Assembly (NCBI GenBank): GCA_030733815.1
Contig: JAUZQE010000010.1
Location: 1-64,000, forward strand
DNA length: 64,000 nucleotides
DNA from: Yanghanlia caeni
GTDB lineage: Bacteria > Pseudomonadota > Gammaproteobacteria > Burkholderiales > Burkholderiaceae_B
Reading direction: 5' to 3'
Every line of letters begins with the position of its first letter. Within the stretch, counting starts at the first letter, position 1. Made by a program: the position numbers and the translations under genes. Positions 1 to 8,110 of the stretch are shown here, piece by piece. The notes below the pieces were generated by a model. The model did not search any database. It saw nothing but the letters and a program-made list of their open reading frames with translations, and was not told the origin of the DNA.

Positions 1-163
1 CGTCCGCGTCGTTCGCCGATCGTTTCAGATCATACTGGCCGAGGCCAGCGTCGGCGGGGGATTTTTTCAACGGCCTGTTAAACAAAGCAGTACGCTCTTC
101 CTTGTCAGGCCGTCGTTCATGTATCGCTTCACCGCAGCGGTATATGGCTATACAGACCTTGCT

Positions 164-208
164 GATTATCCAGTTCTAAACTTTTGATAATCGGAATTTT
201 GATTATTG
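164..208. promoter_or_regulatory. candidate operator ahead of catabolic cluster
   Basis: Three copies of a GATWAT(C/T) half-site occur here: GATTATC at 164-170, GATAATC at 186-192 and GATTATT at 201-207. The first two form an inverted repeat with a 15-nt gap. The string AAACTTTTGATAATC (178-192) closely matches AAACTTTGCGATAATC at 4542-4557 in front of the receptor gene, so one regulator, perhaps the Crp/Fnr protein encoded at 2408-3085, may bind both. Binding is inferred only from the shared motif. Confidence 0.45.
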
Positions 209-229
209 AAAACTGACAAGGAGCGGCTC

Positions 230-715
230 ATGTCCATACAACTGAAATTTCGCCGGTTAATGGGGCGCTTTGTGACGGGCATCACGGTGATTGCCCTGCG
301 CACTGACGATGGCGAGGTCGCGGCCATGACGGCAAACGCGGTAACCGCTGTCAGTCTGGATCCAATGATGCTGCTGTGCTGCATCAGGAACAATAGCGGT
401 TTGCTGGCGCCGTTGCTGGCGCGAGGTTCGTTCTCGGTAAATATTCTGAGCGCCAACCAAGGAGATATCTCTCGTCATTACGGCGGTCAGAAGCAGGACG
501 TTTCGCCGGCCGTCTGGCTGCCGGGCGAAGCGGACGTACCGGTGCTGTCGGGCGCAAATGCGACGTTCATCTGCAATGTGCATTCGCACTGTAAAGCCGG
601 CGATCATACCGTTATTTTCGGCACCGTGCAGCACATGGCCGCGGAGGAAACGCCTGCCCCGGCATTGGTTTTTGCCGCGGGCCAGTATCGCGATCTGACA
701 TTGTCGGTGGCCTGA
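230..715 (+). CDS. flavin reductase domain protein (reductase of a two-component monooxygenase)
   Basis: A 161-residue protein of the flavin reductase-like (FMN-binding split barrel, HpaC/RutF) family. Such proteins use NAD(P)H to make reduced FMN for a partner oxygenase in the cytoplasm. The sequence shows the family layout: an early RFVTGITVI stretch, the MTANAVTAVSLDPMMLLCC segment that binds flavin, and FSVNIL. The ATG at 230 has an AAGGAG ribosome site seven bases upstream; a TTG at 206 would add eight non-conserved residues and was not chosen. The oxygenase gene follows after 27 bp, the usual arrangement for the pair. Family assignment is firm; the substrate of the system is not visible. 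Confidence 0.9.
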   Translation: MSIQLKFRRLMGRFVTGITVIALRTDDGEVAAMTANAVTAVSLDPMMLLCCIRNNSGLLAPLLARGSFSVNILSANQGDISRHYGGQKQDVSPAVWLPGEADVPVLSGANATFICNVHSHCKAGDHTVIFGTVQHMAAEETPAPALVFAAGQYRDLTLSVA

Positions 716-742
716 GCCACGAATAAAAGCATCATTCATTAA

Positions 743-1948
743 ATGACCATGAATAATCCGACCATGAATAAAGCGGCGCATGCCGACATGCTGATCGCAT
801 CGGCCAGAGAGATGATTCCTTTTCTGAAAGAAAAGGGGCCGCAGCACGATATTGATAAACGAATATCAAATGAAGTCGCGCGCAAGCTTCGCGATAATGG
901 TTTCTTTCGCATTTGCCAGTCACGCGAAAACGGCGGCTTTGGCCTGCGCCCGTCGGTGTTGTGGCGAGTCACGCGTGAAGTCGCGCGTGGTGACAGCGCG
1001 TCCGCGTGGATTCTGAGTCTGGCCGGCCTGCATCCGTGGGTTGGCGGCATGTTCTCGCCGCAGGCGCAAGACGAGGTTTTCAAAGACGGCACCGACGCGG
1101 TCATCATCGCGCTGACCGGTAACGTTGGCCGTGGCGTTGACGTTCAGTTTGATGGCAGCCACTTCACCCTGAATGGCAAATGGACCTACGCCTCAGGTAT
1201 CGACGTGGCCGATTGGGCCGCCGTGCTGGTCGAGGCTGAAGTCGAAGGACGCAAGGGACGCTATCTGCTGCTCGTGCCCCAGAGCAGCTTCGAAATCGAC
1301 GACGCGAGCTGGAACGTGCTGGGTCTGCGCGGCACCGGCAGCAAAGACGTCTATCTCAAGAACGAAAAGGTGCCCGTTCACCGCTGCATCTCCTGGGATG
1401 ACCTGCAGCAGCTCAAGTTCCCCGGCAGCGCGCGCAACAAGGATCCGATGTACCAGATCCCGCATACCAGCCTGTTCGTCATGTCGGTGGCCGCAGCGGT
1501 GGCGGCGGTCGGCCACGGCATGCTTGATCTTTATTGCGACGCCCTGCAGCGGCGCATTCCGGTGGGTCTGAACCACGCGCAGCTCGAAGACCGCTTCTCG
1601 ATGGCCGAGCTGGGCAAGGCGGCCAGCCGGCTCGACATGGCCTTCAACCAGCTCATGCACGACGTCGACGAGATGTACGATCGCGCCGAGGCGGGTTATG
1701 CGTTTACTATCGCCGACCGCGCCAAGTATCGCGCCAACGCCGCCGTGCTTTCTGAAGTGGTGATGGAGTCGGTGAACATCATGGTGCGCAACATCGGCGG
1801 CAGCCTGTTGCCCAACGGCCCCATCGAGCGCTGCTTCCGTGACATTCACAGCATGGCTTCGCACTTCCTGCTGCAGACGAATCATGCGGCCGAACTGTAT
1901 GGCCGCGCACTTATGGGGCTGGAACTGCCCCCCAATGCTCGTATCTGA
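743..1948 (+). CDS. acyl-CoA dehydrogenase-fold flavin-dependent monooxygenase, oxygenase component
   Basis: A 401-residue protein of the group D flavin monooxygenases (HpaH-C2, HsaA, indole oxygenase and DszC relatives), which have the acyl-CoA dehydrogenase fold but use FADH2/FMNH2 and O2. The N-terminal helical domain contains the SRENGGFGLRPS region (about residues 60-71), the middle beta domain has the TLNGKWTYASGIDVADW segment, and the C-terminal helices end with the GGSLLPNGPIERCFRD stretch seen in this group in place of the dehydrogenase catalytic glutamate region. The adjacent flavin reductase supports an oxygenase rather than a dehydrogenase. The start has no clear ribosome site, so coupling to the reductase is possible. 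Substrate unknown; an aromatic or N-heterocycle is a reasonable guess given the RidA and amidase neighbours. Confidence 0.85.
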   Translation: MTMNNPTMNKAAHADMLIASAREMIPFLKEKGPQHDIDKRISNEVARKLRDNGFFRICQSRENGGFGLRPSVLWRVTREVARGDSASAWILSLAGLHPWVGGMFSPQAQDEVFKDGTDAVIIALTGNVGRGVDVQFDGSHFTLNGKWTYASGIDVADWAAVLVEAEVEGRKGRYLLLVPQSSFEIDDASWNVLGLRGTGSKDVYLKNEKVPVHRCISWDDLQQLKFPGSARNKDPMYQIPHTSLFVMSVAAAVAAVGHGMLDLYCDALQRRIPVGLNHAQLEDRFSMAELGKAASRLDMAFNQLMHDVDEMYDRAEAGYAFTIADRAKYRANAAVLSEVVMESVNIMVRNIGGSLLPNGPIERCFRDIHSMASHFLLQTNHAAELYGRALMGLELPPNARI

Positions 1949-1977
1949 AAACCGTTTACTTACTAAAGGATTATTGA

Positions 1978-2391
1978 ATGGCTGACATCAAGCGCCTGCG
2001 CCTGCCCGAAGACGACCCCACTTTCGGCAGCAACAAGATTTTTGATCTCTTCAAGTACTCGCCCGCAGTGACCGCCAACGGTCTGGTGTTCATTGCCGGC
2101 CAGGTCGGCATTCGCCCCGACGGGACCATTCCCGAAACCGCCGAGGAGCAGGCCCGCGTGGCCTTCCAGCGCCTGGGCGCGATTCTGAAGCACGAAGGCC
2201 TGGGCTTCGAGGACCTGGTGGAACTGGTAACCTACCACGTCGATATCGAAAACAACCTGACCGCCTTCCGCGAAGTGAAAGACGAGTTCATCAAGGCGGA
2301 CTTCCCCGCCTGGACGATCCTGGGTGTTTCCTCGCTCGCACGGAACACGCTGTACATCGAGATCAAGGCGGTTGCGGCGGCACGTAAGTAA
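1978..2391 (+). CDS. RidA family protein (YjgF/UK114), probable enamine/imine deaminase
   Basis: A 137-residue member of the RidA/YjgF/RutC family. These trimeric cytosolic proteins hydrolyse reactive enamine or imine intermediates to a ketone and ammonia. The family's core is visible: SPAVTANGLVFIAGQVGIRPDG near residues 28-49 and a C-terminal ARNTLYIEIKAVAA strand; the usual catalytic arginine of the archetypal subfamily lies in a region here reading SSLARNTLYIEI, so activity is plausible but not proven. An AAGGA ribosome site lies upstream of ATG 1978. Its place between an oxygenase and an amidase suggests that it deaminates a pathway intermediate, much as RutC does in pyrimidine breakdown. 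Confidence 0.9.
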   Translation: MADIKRLRLPEDDPTFGSNKIFDLFKYSPAVTANGLVFIAGQVGIRPDGTIPETAEEQARVAFQRLGAILKHEGLGFEDLVELVTYHVDIENNLTAFREVKDEFIKADFPAWTILGVSSLARNTLYIEIKAVAAARK

Positions 2392-2407
2392 GACGTAAGG
2401 AAGAAGC

Positions 2408-3085
2408 ATGTCGAGGCTGCATACGGCCCGCAATACCGAAACCTGGTATTTGGAAGAAGCCATGGCGGGCCCCTTGATCCGCCTGGCCCATCTGGGCCAG
2501 CGCAGGGTCTACAAGAAGGGTGAGTTTCTGTACCACCAGGAAGAGGTCAGCTCGCACTTCTTCTTCATTCTTTCGGGCCGTGTGCAGGTCTCCATCTTCC
2601 GCGAAGACGGGGGGGAATTCGTACTCGAAGTCATGGGCCGGTGGGCCCTGTGCGGCGAGGCCGATGCCTTCGAGCAGGCCCCCCGGTTTTCAGCCGCAGT
2701 TGCGGCCGAAGAGACCGAGGTCATCGTCTTCGACGCCGCAGCCATGGAGCATGTCTTCGCCAGCCACCCGGAGCTGGCCGTGGCGCTATTGCGTATTGCT
2801 TCCCTCAAGCAGCGCGTGCTGGGGCGCCGGCTGCGTCACCTGGCCTCGCCCAAGCCCGAGAAGCGCATTTTTGAATTGCTGAGCCGCCTGGCGGAGCTCT
2901 ACGGCGTTGAGCAAGACGGGGCCATCGTCATCGGCATCACGCTCACCCACGAACAGATTTCCGCCATGACGGGCGCCTCGCGCGTCACGGTCACACGCAC
3001 CCTGACGCGGCTTCGTGAAGAAGGCGTGATCGCCATTCATGATCGTCAAATACATATTCTTGACCTGTCGCGACTGGATCGCTGA
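2408..3085 (+). CDS. Crp/Fnr family transcriptional regulator
   Basis: A 225-residue regulator with an N-terminal cyclic-nucleotide-binding-type beta barrel (residues about 25-140, with GEFLYHQEEVSSHFFFILSG) and a C-terminal winged helix-turn-helix (LTHEQISAMTGASRVTVTRT near residues 179-198). It lacks the N-terminal cysteine cluster of Fnr, so it is not an evident iron-sulfur oxygen sensor; the ligand is unknown. A strong AAGGAAG site precedes the ATG. It sits inside the catabolic operon (16 bp after the RidA gene, 8 bp before the amidase gene) and probably controls it; shared motifs at 164-208 and 4535-4557 are candidate sites. Confidence 0.9.
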   Translation: MSRLHTARNTETWYLEEAMAGPLIRLAHLGQRRVYKKGEFLYHQEEVSSHFFFILSGRVQVSIFREDGGEFVLEVMGRWALCGEADAFEQAPRFSAAVAAEETEVIVFDAAAMEHVFASHPELAVALLRIASLKQRVLGRRLRHLASPKPEKRIFELLSRLAELYGVEQDGAIVIGITLTHEQISAMTGASRVTVTRTLTRLREEGVIAIHDRQIHILDLSRLDR

Positions 3086-3093
3086 CTTTCACA

Positions 3094-4452
3094 ATGCACA
3101 GACAGTCTTTTAAGGATCTGCGCCAGGGCTACCTCAATCTCGCTTTCAGCCCGGTGGATATCGCGCGCAGCGCACTGGCGCATGCCGCCCAAGTCAATGA
3201 GAAGCTCAATGCCTTCTCATGGCTCGATGAAGCCGGCGCGCTCGAGGCCGCGCATGCGTCCGCGCAACGCTGGCGCAGCGGCGAGACGCTCGGGCCGCTC
3301 GACGGCATGCCGATCACCGTGAAGGATTCCGCCGCAGTGAAGGGCTGGCCCTTGCGGCGCGGCTCACTCACCACGCCGGAAACGCCCGCTCCGCACGACA
3401 CCCCCTTCGTGGCGCGCCTTCGGGCCGCCGGGGCCGTGCTGCTCGGCAAGACCCGGGCGCCGGAATTCAACTGGAAAGGCGTGACCGACAGCCCGGGTTT
3501 TGGCATTACCCGTAACCCGCTCGATCCGACTCTGACCCCCGGCGGCAGCAGCGGTGGCTGCGCGGCCGCCGTGGCGGCAGGCGTGGTGCGCGTGTCGATC
3601 GGCAGCGATGCCGCCGGCTCGGTGCGCATTCCGGCCGCCTTCACGGGCGTGCTGGGCCTCAAGCCCACACGCGGCCGTATTCCCCTGGTGCCGTTTCCCA
3701 CCCAGTTTTCCGGACTGGCACACCTGGGGCCGCTGGCGGCGAGCGCAGACGATCTGGCCGACGTGCTGGACGTCATTGCGGGTGCCGCGGCCGGTGACTG
3801 GACATCGAGCCTGGGCAATGCCCGACCGCTTGCGTTGCGCGGGTGCGAGCCCGAGAAGCTGAGGGTGGGCGTCGTCGCCCCCGATTCCCTGGGCGACATG
3901 GATCCTGTCGTTCGCCGTGGGCTCGACGACATGGTGGCCCGGCTCGCCGAAGGCGGAATCGCCTGCACCACGGTTGAACTGGATGTGCCAGGCGCGTCTG
4001 CCGCTGCCGCCAAGCTGTACCGGCTGGGCTGCGCGCGAACCATTGCCGGCCTGGGTGAAGACGCGCGCCAACAGCTCGACCCGGGGCTGACGGGTTATGT
4101 GGCGGCCGCTGAGGCACTTGACCTTGACGCCTACCTGCAGGTGCTTGCCGTGCGAGACCGGTTCGCAGCCCAGCTTTATGCCCTGTACGAATCGGTCGAC
4201 ACCGTGCTGCTGCCCACGCTGCCCATTCTGCCCTTCGAGGCCGGTCGCAATGTGCCGGCCGGGTGGGAGGGCGACGACTGGCTGGTGTGGAACCCGTACA
4301 CCCCGGCGTTCAATCTGGTGCCCGATCCCGTGCTGAATTATTCTGTGTGGCCGGCCAACACGGTGTTGCCAACCGGCGTGCAGTTTGTGGCGCCGCCTCT
4401 GGAAGAGGGCCGATTGTTGGCGCTGGCGGCGTGGCTCGAAGCAAGGCGCTAG
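3094..4452 (+). CDS. amidase signature family amidase
   Basis: A 452-residue amidase signature enzyme, hydrolysing a carboxamide to acid and ammonia in the cytoplasm. The Ser-cisSer-Lys triad is readable: Lys77 in PITVKDS, Ser152 in the GGSSGG motif (150-155) and Ser176 in GSDAAGSVRIP. Length is normal for the family. It follows the Crp/Fnr gene after 8 bp and is likely co-transcribed with the oxygenase system, where it could open or trim an oxygenated amide intermediate. Which amide is attacked cannot be read from the sequence, since this family ranges from GatA to broad aryl amidases; a GatA role is unlikely because no gatB/gatC is near. Confidence 0.92.
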   Translation: MHRQSFKDLRQGYLNLAFSPVDIARSALAHAAQVNEKLNAFSWLDEAGALEAAHASAQRWRSGETLGPLDGMPITVKDSAAVKGWPLRRGSLTTPETPAPHDTPFVARLRAAGAVLLGKTRAPEFNWKGVTDSPGFGITRNPLDPTLTPGGSSGGCAAAVAAGVVRVSIGSDAAGSVRIPAAFTGVLGLKPTRGRIPLVPFPTQFSGLAHLGPLAASADDLADVLDVIAGAAAGDWTSSLGNARPLALRGCEPEKLRVGVVAPDSLGDMDPVVRRGLDDMVARLAEGGIACTTVELDVPGASAAAAKLYRLGCARTIAGLGEDARQQLDPGLTGYVAAAEALDLDAYLQVLAVRDRFAAQLYALYESVDTVLLPTLPILPFEAGRNVPAGWEGDDWLVWNPYTPAFNLVPDPVLNYSVWPANTVLPTGVQFVAPPLEEGRLLALAAWLEARR

Positions 4453-4534
4453 CGACACCCCGATGATTGTCGGGCGTTGCCCGATGTCGTGAATCGAGGA
4501 CCGTTCAGCCCCCTTTATGCGGGTTTTGCATGGG

Positions 4535-4557
4535 TATCGTAAAACTTTGCGATAATC
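4535..4557. promoter_or_regulatory. candidate operator/promoter region of the Bug receptor gene
   Basis: The inverted repeat TATCG (4535-4539) / CGATA (4550-4554) overlaps the string AAACTTTGCGATAATC (4542-4557), which resembles the site ahead of the first gene of the cluster. It lies 44 bp upstream of the receptor start codon. Confidence 0.4.
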
Positions 4558-4600
4558 TTATGCTATCCGTTTTCGCATCATTTCCCAGGAGAGGGGTTCC

Positions 4601-5578
4601 ATGAAGTCATCGATCATCCGCAAACTTGCTGCGGCCCTGGCTGCTGCCACGCTCTGTGCGCCGGTTCTCGCGCAGGATGGCGGCCCCACACGCATCGTCG
4701 TGCCCTTTGCCGCCGGCGGCCCCATCGACGTCACGGCCCGCGTTCTGGCGGAAGCCGTGCAGGGCGATCTGGGCACGGTGATCATCGAGAACCGTCCGGG
4801 CGCAGGGGGCAACATCGGGTCGGCGGTCGTGGCCAAGGCCGCACCCGACGGCAAGACGCTGGGCGTGGCGACACTGGCGTCTCACGCGGTGAACCCTTGG
4901 CTCTACAAGAGCATGCCGTTCGATGCCGAGAAAGATTTCGAGCCCGTGACCCTCATGGTCTACATCCCGAACGTGCTCGTCATGAACAGCGAAAAGGCGC
5001 GAGAGCTCAACATCAACGGCGTGCAGGATCTGATCGCTTACGCCAAGGCCAATCCGGGCGTCCTCAACTACGGGTCAGGCGGCAACGGCAGCGGCGGGCA
5101 TCTCGCCGGTGAGCTCTTCCGCCGCCAGGCTGGAGTCGACGTCGTGCACGTTCCCTACAACGGCGGCGCACCCGCCCAGCTGGCGCTGCTTTCCGGCGAT
5201 GTGCATTTCACGTTCGACAACCTGGCCACAGCTGCGCCCAACATCCGGGCAGGCAAGCTGAAGGCGCTGGCGGTTACCACAACCGAACGCAGCAGGGAGC
5301 TGCCCGACCTGCCCACCATGCAGGAAGCGGGCATGAAGAATTTCTCGATCTCCACCTGGTGGGGCCTCGTCGTTACGGCAGGCACTCCGGCTGAAACCGT
5401 CGAGAAGCTCAACGCCGCGTTCACCAAGGCCATGAAGGACCCGAAGGTGCAGGAGCGCTTCAAGGGCCTGCTGGTGGAGGCAGTGCCATCCACACCCGCC
5501 GACTTCGGCAAGCTGATGGCCGACGAGCGCGCCCGCTACAAGGAGATCGTCGAGCTGGCCGGCGCACGCGTCGACTGA
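4601..5578 (+). CDS. Bug family tripartite tricarboxylate transporter substrate-binding protein (TctC-like)
   Basis: A 325-residue periplasmic binding protein of the Bug/TctC family, very abundant in Bordetella and relatives. A signal peptide is clear: Lys-rich start, an Ala/Leu hydrophobic core and an Ala-X-Ala cleavage site ending at VLAQ near residue 25. The family landmarks RIVVPFAAGGPIDVTAR (about 30-46) and VIIENRPGAGGNIGS (about 60-74) form the ligand pocket for carboxylate substrates. An AGGAGAGG ribosome site precedes the ATG. No TctA/TctB membrane genes are present here, as is common for orphan Bug receptors. Placement after the amidase suggests that it captures the substrate, or a carboxylated relative, of the catabolic cluster. 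Confidence 0.93.
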   Translation: MKSSIIRKLAAALAAATLCAPVLAQDGGPTRIVVPFAAGGPIDVTARVLAEAVQGDLGTVIIENRPGAGGNIGSAVVAKAAPDGKTLGVATLASHAVNPWLYKSMPFDAEKDFEPVTLMVYIPNVLVMNSEKARELNINGVQDLIAYAKANPGVLNYGSGGNGSGGHLAGELFRRQAGVDVVHVPYNGGAPAQLALLSGDVHFTFDNLATAAPNIRAGKLKALAVTTTERSRELPDLPTMQEAGMKNFSISTWWGLVVTAGTPAETVEKLNAAFTKAMKDPKVQERFKGLLVEAVPSTPADFGKLMADERARYKEIVELAGARVD

Positions 5579-5624
5579 TTCCCCCATTCCCGCTCGCGAA
5601 GCACCAATAGCGTGCATCGCACGG

Positions 5625-5660
5625 CCCGATACTGTGTATAGCCACGTATCGGGTTTTCTT
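5625..5660 (+). terminator. rho-independent terminator
   Basis: An 8-bp perfect stem, CCCGATAC (5625-5632) and GTATCGGG (5646-5653), is followed by TTTTCTT. It ends the catabolic transcript after the receptor gene. Confidence 0.8.
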
Positions 5661-5885
5661 CGTCCCCTGTCAGCCCTGACAGTCCCCCCGGTTCTGATGC
5701 TGCTAATAAGATGAACGGCTGTCTTCAGGAATCCGTATATAACCATCGTCAGGGGTGGGCGTTACTCCTCAGACCTTTTTGTTGCAGTGCATGGTAGTCT
5801 GAAGCGTCATACGGCCCAGGCCGTTCGGCGCATTCTCAAAGTCTCTCCCATGCGCCTCGCCGGCACACGGGTAAAGGATGTACCG

Positions 5886-7568
5886 ATGGCTACTCGCTCG
5901 TCACATCACGGTAATGGAAATCCAGCGACCCAGGAATTCCACTATCCGCCCGACTCCACCCTGATGTCGGTTACCGATCCCCGGGGCACGATCACCTACG
6001 CCAACACGGCCTTTGTCGACGTTTCCGGCTACACGCGCGATCAGCTCACGGGCAGGCCGCACAACATCGTGCGCCACCCCGACATGCCGCGCGACGCCTT
6101 CGCCGATCTGTGGGCGACTCTGCACCGTGGCGAGAGCTGGACGGCCCTTGTCAAGAATCTGCGCGCAAACGGCTGTGAACACTACTGGGTGCGCGCCAAT
6201 GTGGCGCCCATACGCAGCGGAGATACGGTGGTCGGGTACCTGTCGGTGCGTACATGCCCCGATCCCGAGGAAACGGCTGCGGCGGAAGCCCTTTATCGGG
6301 AATTCCGCGAGGGCCGCGCCCAGCGGAAGCTTGCGTTTCACAAGGGGCTGGTCGTTCGCAGGAACCCGCTGAGCCTCTCCCGCCTCTGGCAGACGCTGTC
6401 CGTGCGCTCGGCCGTTCGTCTGGCGATGGCTGCAGTGGCGTCGGCAGTGGTCGTGCCGGCAGCTGTCGTGGGCGGCATGGCATGGCCAGTCGCGGCCGTG
6501 GGAGTCGTTGCGGCGCTGGCGGCAGCTGTGTTTCTGGAAACACGTATCGTGCGGCCGATGTCGCGCCTTCGTGATCAGGCGATCGGCGTGGCTGCCGGTG
6601 TCGTCGATCCCAACCTGCGAATGAACCGTGTCGACGAGATCGGCATGATCGCGCGGTCGCTCAACCAGGCCGGGCTCAACCTGCGTGCCCTCATCGGTGA
6701 CGTCGCTTCCCAGATCCAGGGCATGCAGCACAACAACGAGCAGATTCTGCAGGGCAACGAAGACCTCAAGCAGCGCACCCTCCGCACCTATGGGCATCTG
6801 CATGAAACCATGGCGGTGGCTGAAGAAATGGCCGTGGCTGCAGAGCACTGTGCCGAAGTTGCCGCGTCGGTGCACGAACTGGCGCGTGCAGCGAATGGTT
6901 CGGTGGAACAGGGTGGCGAGGCCATCAGCAAGGTGGTCGCAACCATGAATGAACTGGCGCAGGCCAACCACCGGATCGCCGAAATGAACAGGCTGGTCGA
7001 CAGCATCGCCTCCCAGACCAACCTGCTTGCCCTGAATGCTGCGGTGGAAGCCGCGAGAGCAGGAGAGGCCGGCCGGGGCTTCGCCGTGGTGGCTGCCGAA
7101 GTCCGCAATCTCGCGCAACGCAGCGCAGAAGCGGCCCTCGAGATCCGTCGCCTGGTCGAGGCGAGTGTCCGGCACGGCGAGCTGGGCACCCGGCAGGTGG
7201 AAGACGCCGGAGCGCGCATGCAGGAAATTGTTTCCCGCGTGGCCGAAGTCGATGCGCTGGCCTCCGAGATGTCGTCCAACATCGCGCAGCAGAGCGTTGG
7301 CGTGCAGCAGCTCAGCAGGGCGGTGGAAGAAATCGACCGCATGACGCGCGAGAATGGCGACGCCGCCAAACAGTTCGCGGCCGCCGTGCACGGCACCATC
7401 CGCAGAACCGACCGGCTGGCGGAAGCCGTGCATGCCTTCGACCGGCAGCGGGATCTGCTCGCACCGGTGGCGCAGCGGGAGAAACGGCGGCGGGCGGCAT
7501 CCCTGGCCGAAGACCCCGGCGAAGCGTATTCCCTGCAGGGGCCTACGGCATTCCTGCCATCAAGCTAG
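5886..7568 (+). CDS. PAS-domain methyl-accepting chemotaxis protein (Aer-like)
   Basis: A 560-residue chemoreceptor. Residues about 20-115 form a PAS domain of the Aer redox-sensor type ([19 protein letters not shown], then [12 protein letters not shown]), expected to bind FAD or another cofactor. A membrane hairpin follows at about 180-225, then a HAMP-like linker and a long cytoplasmic helical bundle with the conserved hairpin tip ([20 protein letters not shown], then [15 protein letters not shown]). The ATG at 5886 has AAAGGA upstream; a GTG at 5787 would add 33 residues unlike Aer and was rejected. It stands alone, with a terminator upstream. It likely steers swimming by energy or oxygen state through CheW/CheA encoded elsewhere. 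Confidence 0.93.
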   Translation: MATRSSHHGNGNPATQEFHYPPDSTLMSVTDPRGTITYANTAFVDVSGYTRDQLTGRPHNIVRHPDMPRDAFADLWATLHRGESWTALVKNLRANGCEHYWVRANVAPIRSGDTVVGYLSVRTCPDPEETAAAEALYREFREGRAQRKLAFHKGLVVRRNPLSLSRLWQTLSVRSAVRLAMAAVASAVVVPAAVVGGMAWPVAAVGVVAALAAAVFLETRIVRPMSRLRDQAIGVAAGVVDPNLRMNRVDEIGMIARSLNQAGLNLRALIGDVASQIQGMQHNNEQILQGNEDLKQRTLRTYGHLHETMAVAEEMAVAAEHCAEVAASVHELARAANGSVEQGGEAISKVVATMNELAQANHRIAEMNRLVDSIASQTNLLALNAAVEAARAGEAGRGFAVVAAEVRNLAQRSAEAALEIRRLVEASVRHGELGTRQVEDAGARMQEIVSRVAEVDALASEMSSNIAQQSVGVQQLSRAVEEIDRMTRENGDAAKQFAAAVHGTIRRTDRLAEAVHAFDRQRDLLAPVAQREKRRRAASLAEDPGEAYSLQGPTAFLPSS

Positions 7569-7672
7569 CTGGAGCAGGTGGGCTGGCGTCCAGGCGCATG
7601 TGAATGGCGGGTTGCCAGTGAGCCGGCCGGCGTAAAATCGCCCCGATGCGTTCCTGCCTGCTACATGGTCCG

Positions 7673-8065
7673 ATGATCCGCCAAGTCATTTTCTTCGCCC
7701 TGGCCGGCGTGATCGGTCTGCTCGTCGATATTGCCGTGCTGTATGCCTTGCGGGAGGCGGTGGGGCCTTTCTATGGGCGGGGTGCTTCGTTTTTTGCCGC
7801 TGTGGTGGCCACGTGGCTGGTCAACCGCAGTCTCACTTTCCGGGGGCGTCGCTCAGGCATGTCGCGAACGGGGGAACTCGCGGTGTATTTCGCGCTGATG
7901 CTGGTGGGCGGCGCGGTGAACTACGGAACGTACACGGTGCTGGTGCTGGGCTCGAGTCTGGTGAGCCGGCATCTGTTCCTGGGCGTTGTGGCGGGCAGTC
8001 TGGCGGGAATGGTCGTCAATTTCCTGACTTCGCGGTTTCTGGTGTTCCGGCGTGAAGAGGGGTGA
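7673..8065 (+). CDS. GtrA family membrane protein
   Basis: A 130-residue protein with four hydrophobic segments, typical of GtrA, which is thought to help move undecaprenyl-phosphate-linked sugars across the inner membrane. The opening IRQVIFFALAGVIGLLVDI and the later VNRSLTFRGRR match the family well. The start is placed at ATG 7673 because GtrA proteins begin at this point; an ATG at 7646 would add nine residues, and neither has a convincing ribosome site. Downstream genes include a GT-C membrane protein and a polyprenyl-phosphate GT2, so the trio could glycosylate a surface polymer. Confidence 0.85.
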   Translation: MIRQVIFFALAGVIGLLVDIAVLYALREAVGPFYGRGASFFAAVVATWLVNRSLTFRGRRSGMSRTGELAVYFALMLVGGAVNYGTYTVLVLGSSLVSRHLFLGVVAGSLAGMVVNFLTSRFLVFRREEG

Positions 8066-8110
8066 CGCGGCGCCGGGTTCAGTCTGCAATTCGAAGGCTT
8101 CGAAGTCGCA

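Noticed and set aside
4471-4483. CGGGC-GTT-GCCCG hairpin after the amidase gene as terminator
   Set aside because: The stem is only 5 bp and no T-run follows; the receptor gene downstream may still be co-transcribed.
5901-7433. 510-codon open frame opposite the chemoreceptor
   Set aside because: Shadow of a high-GC gene; the forward strand encodes a clear PAS/MCP protein.
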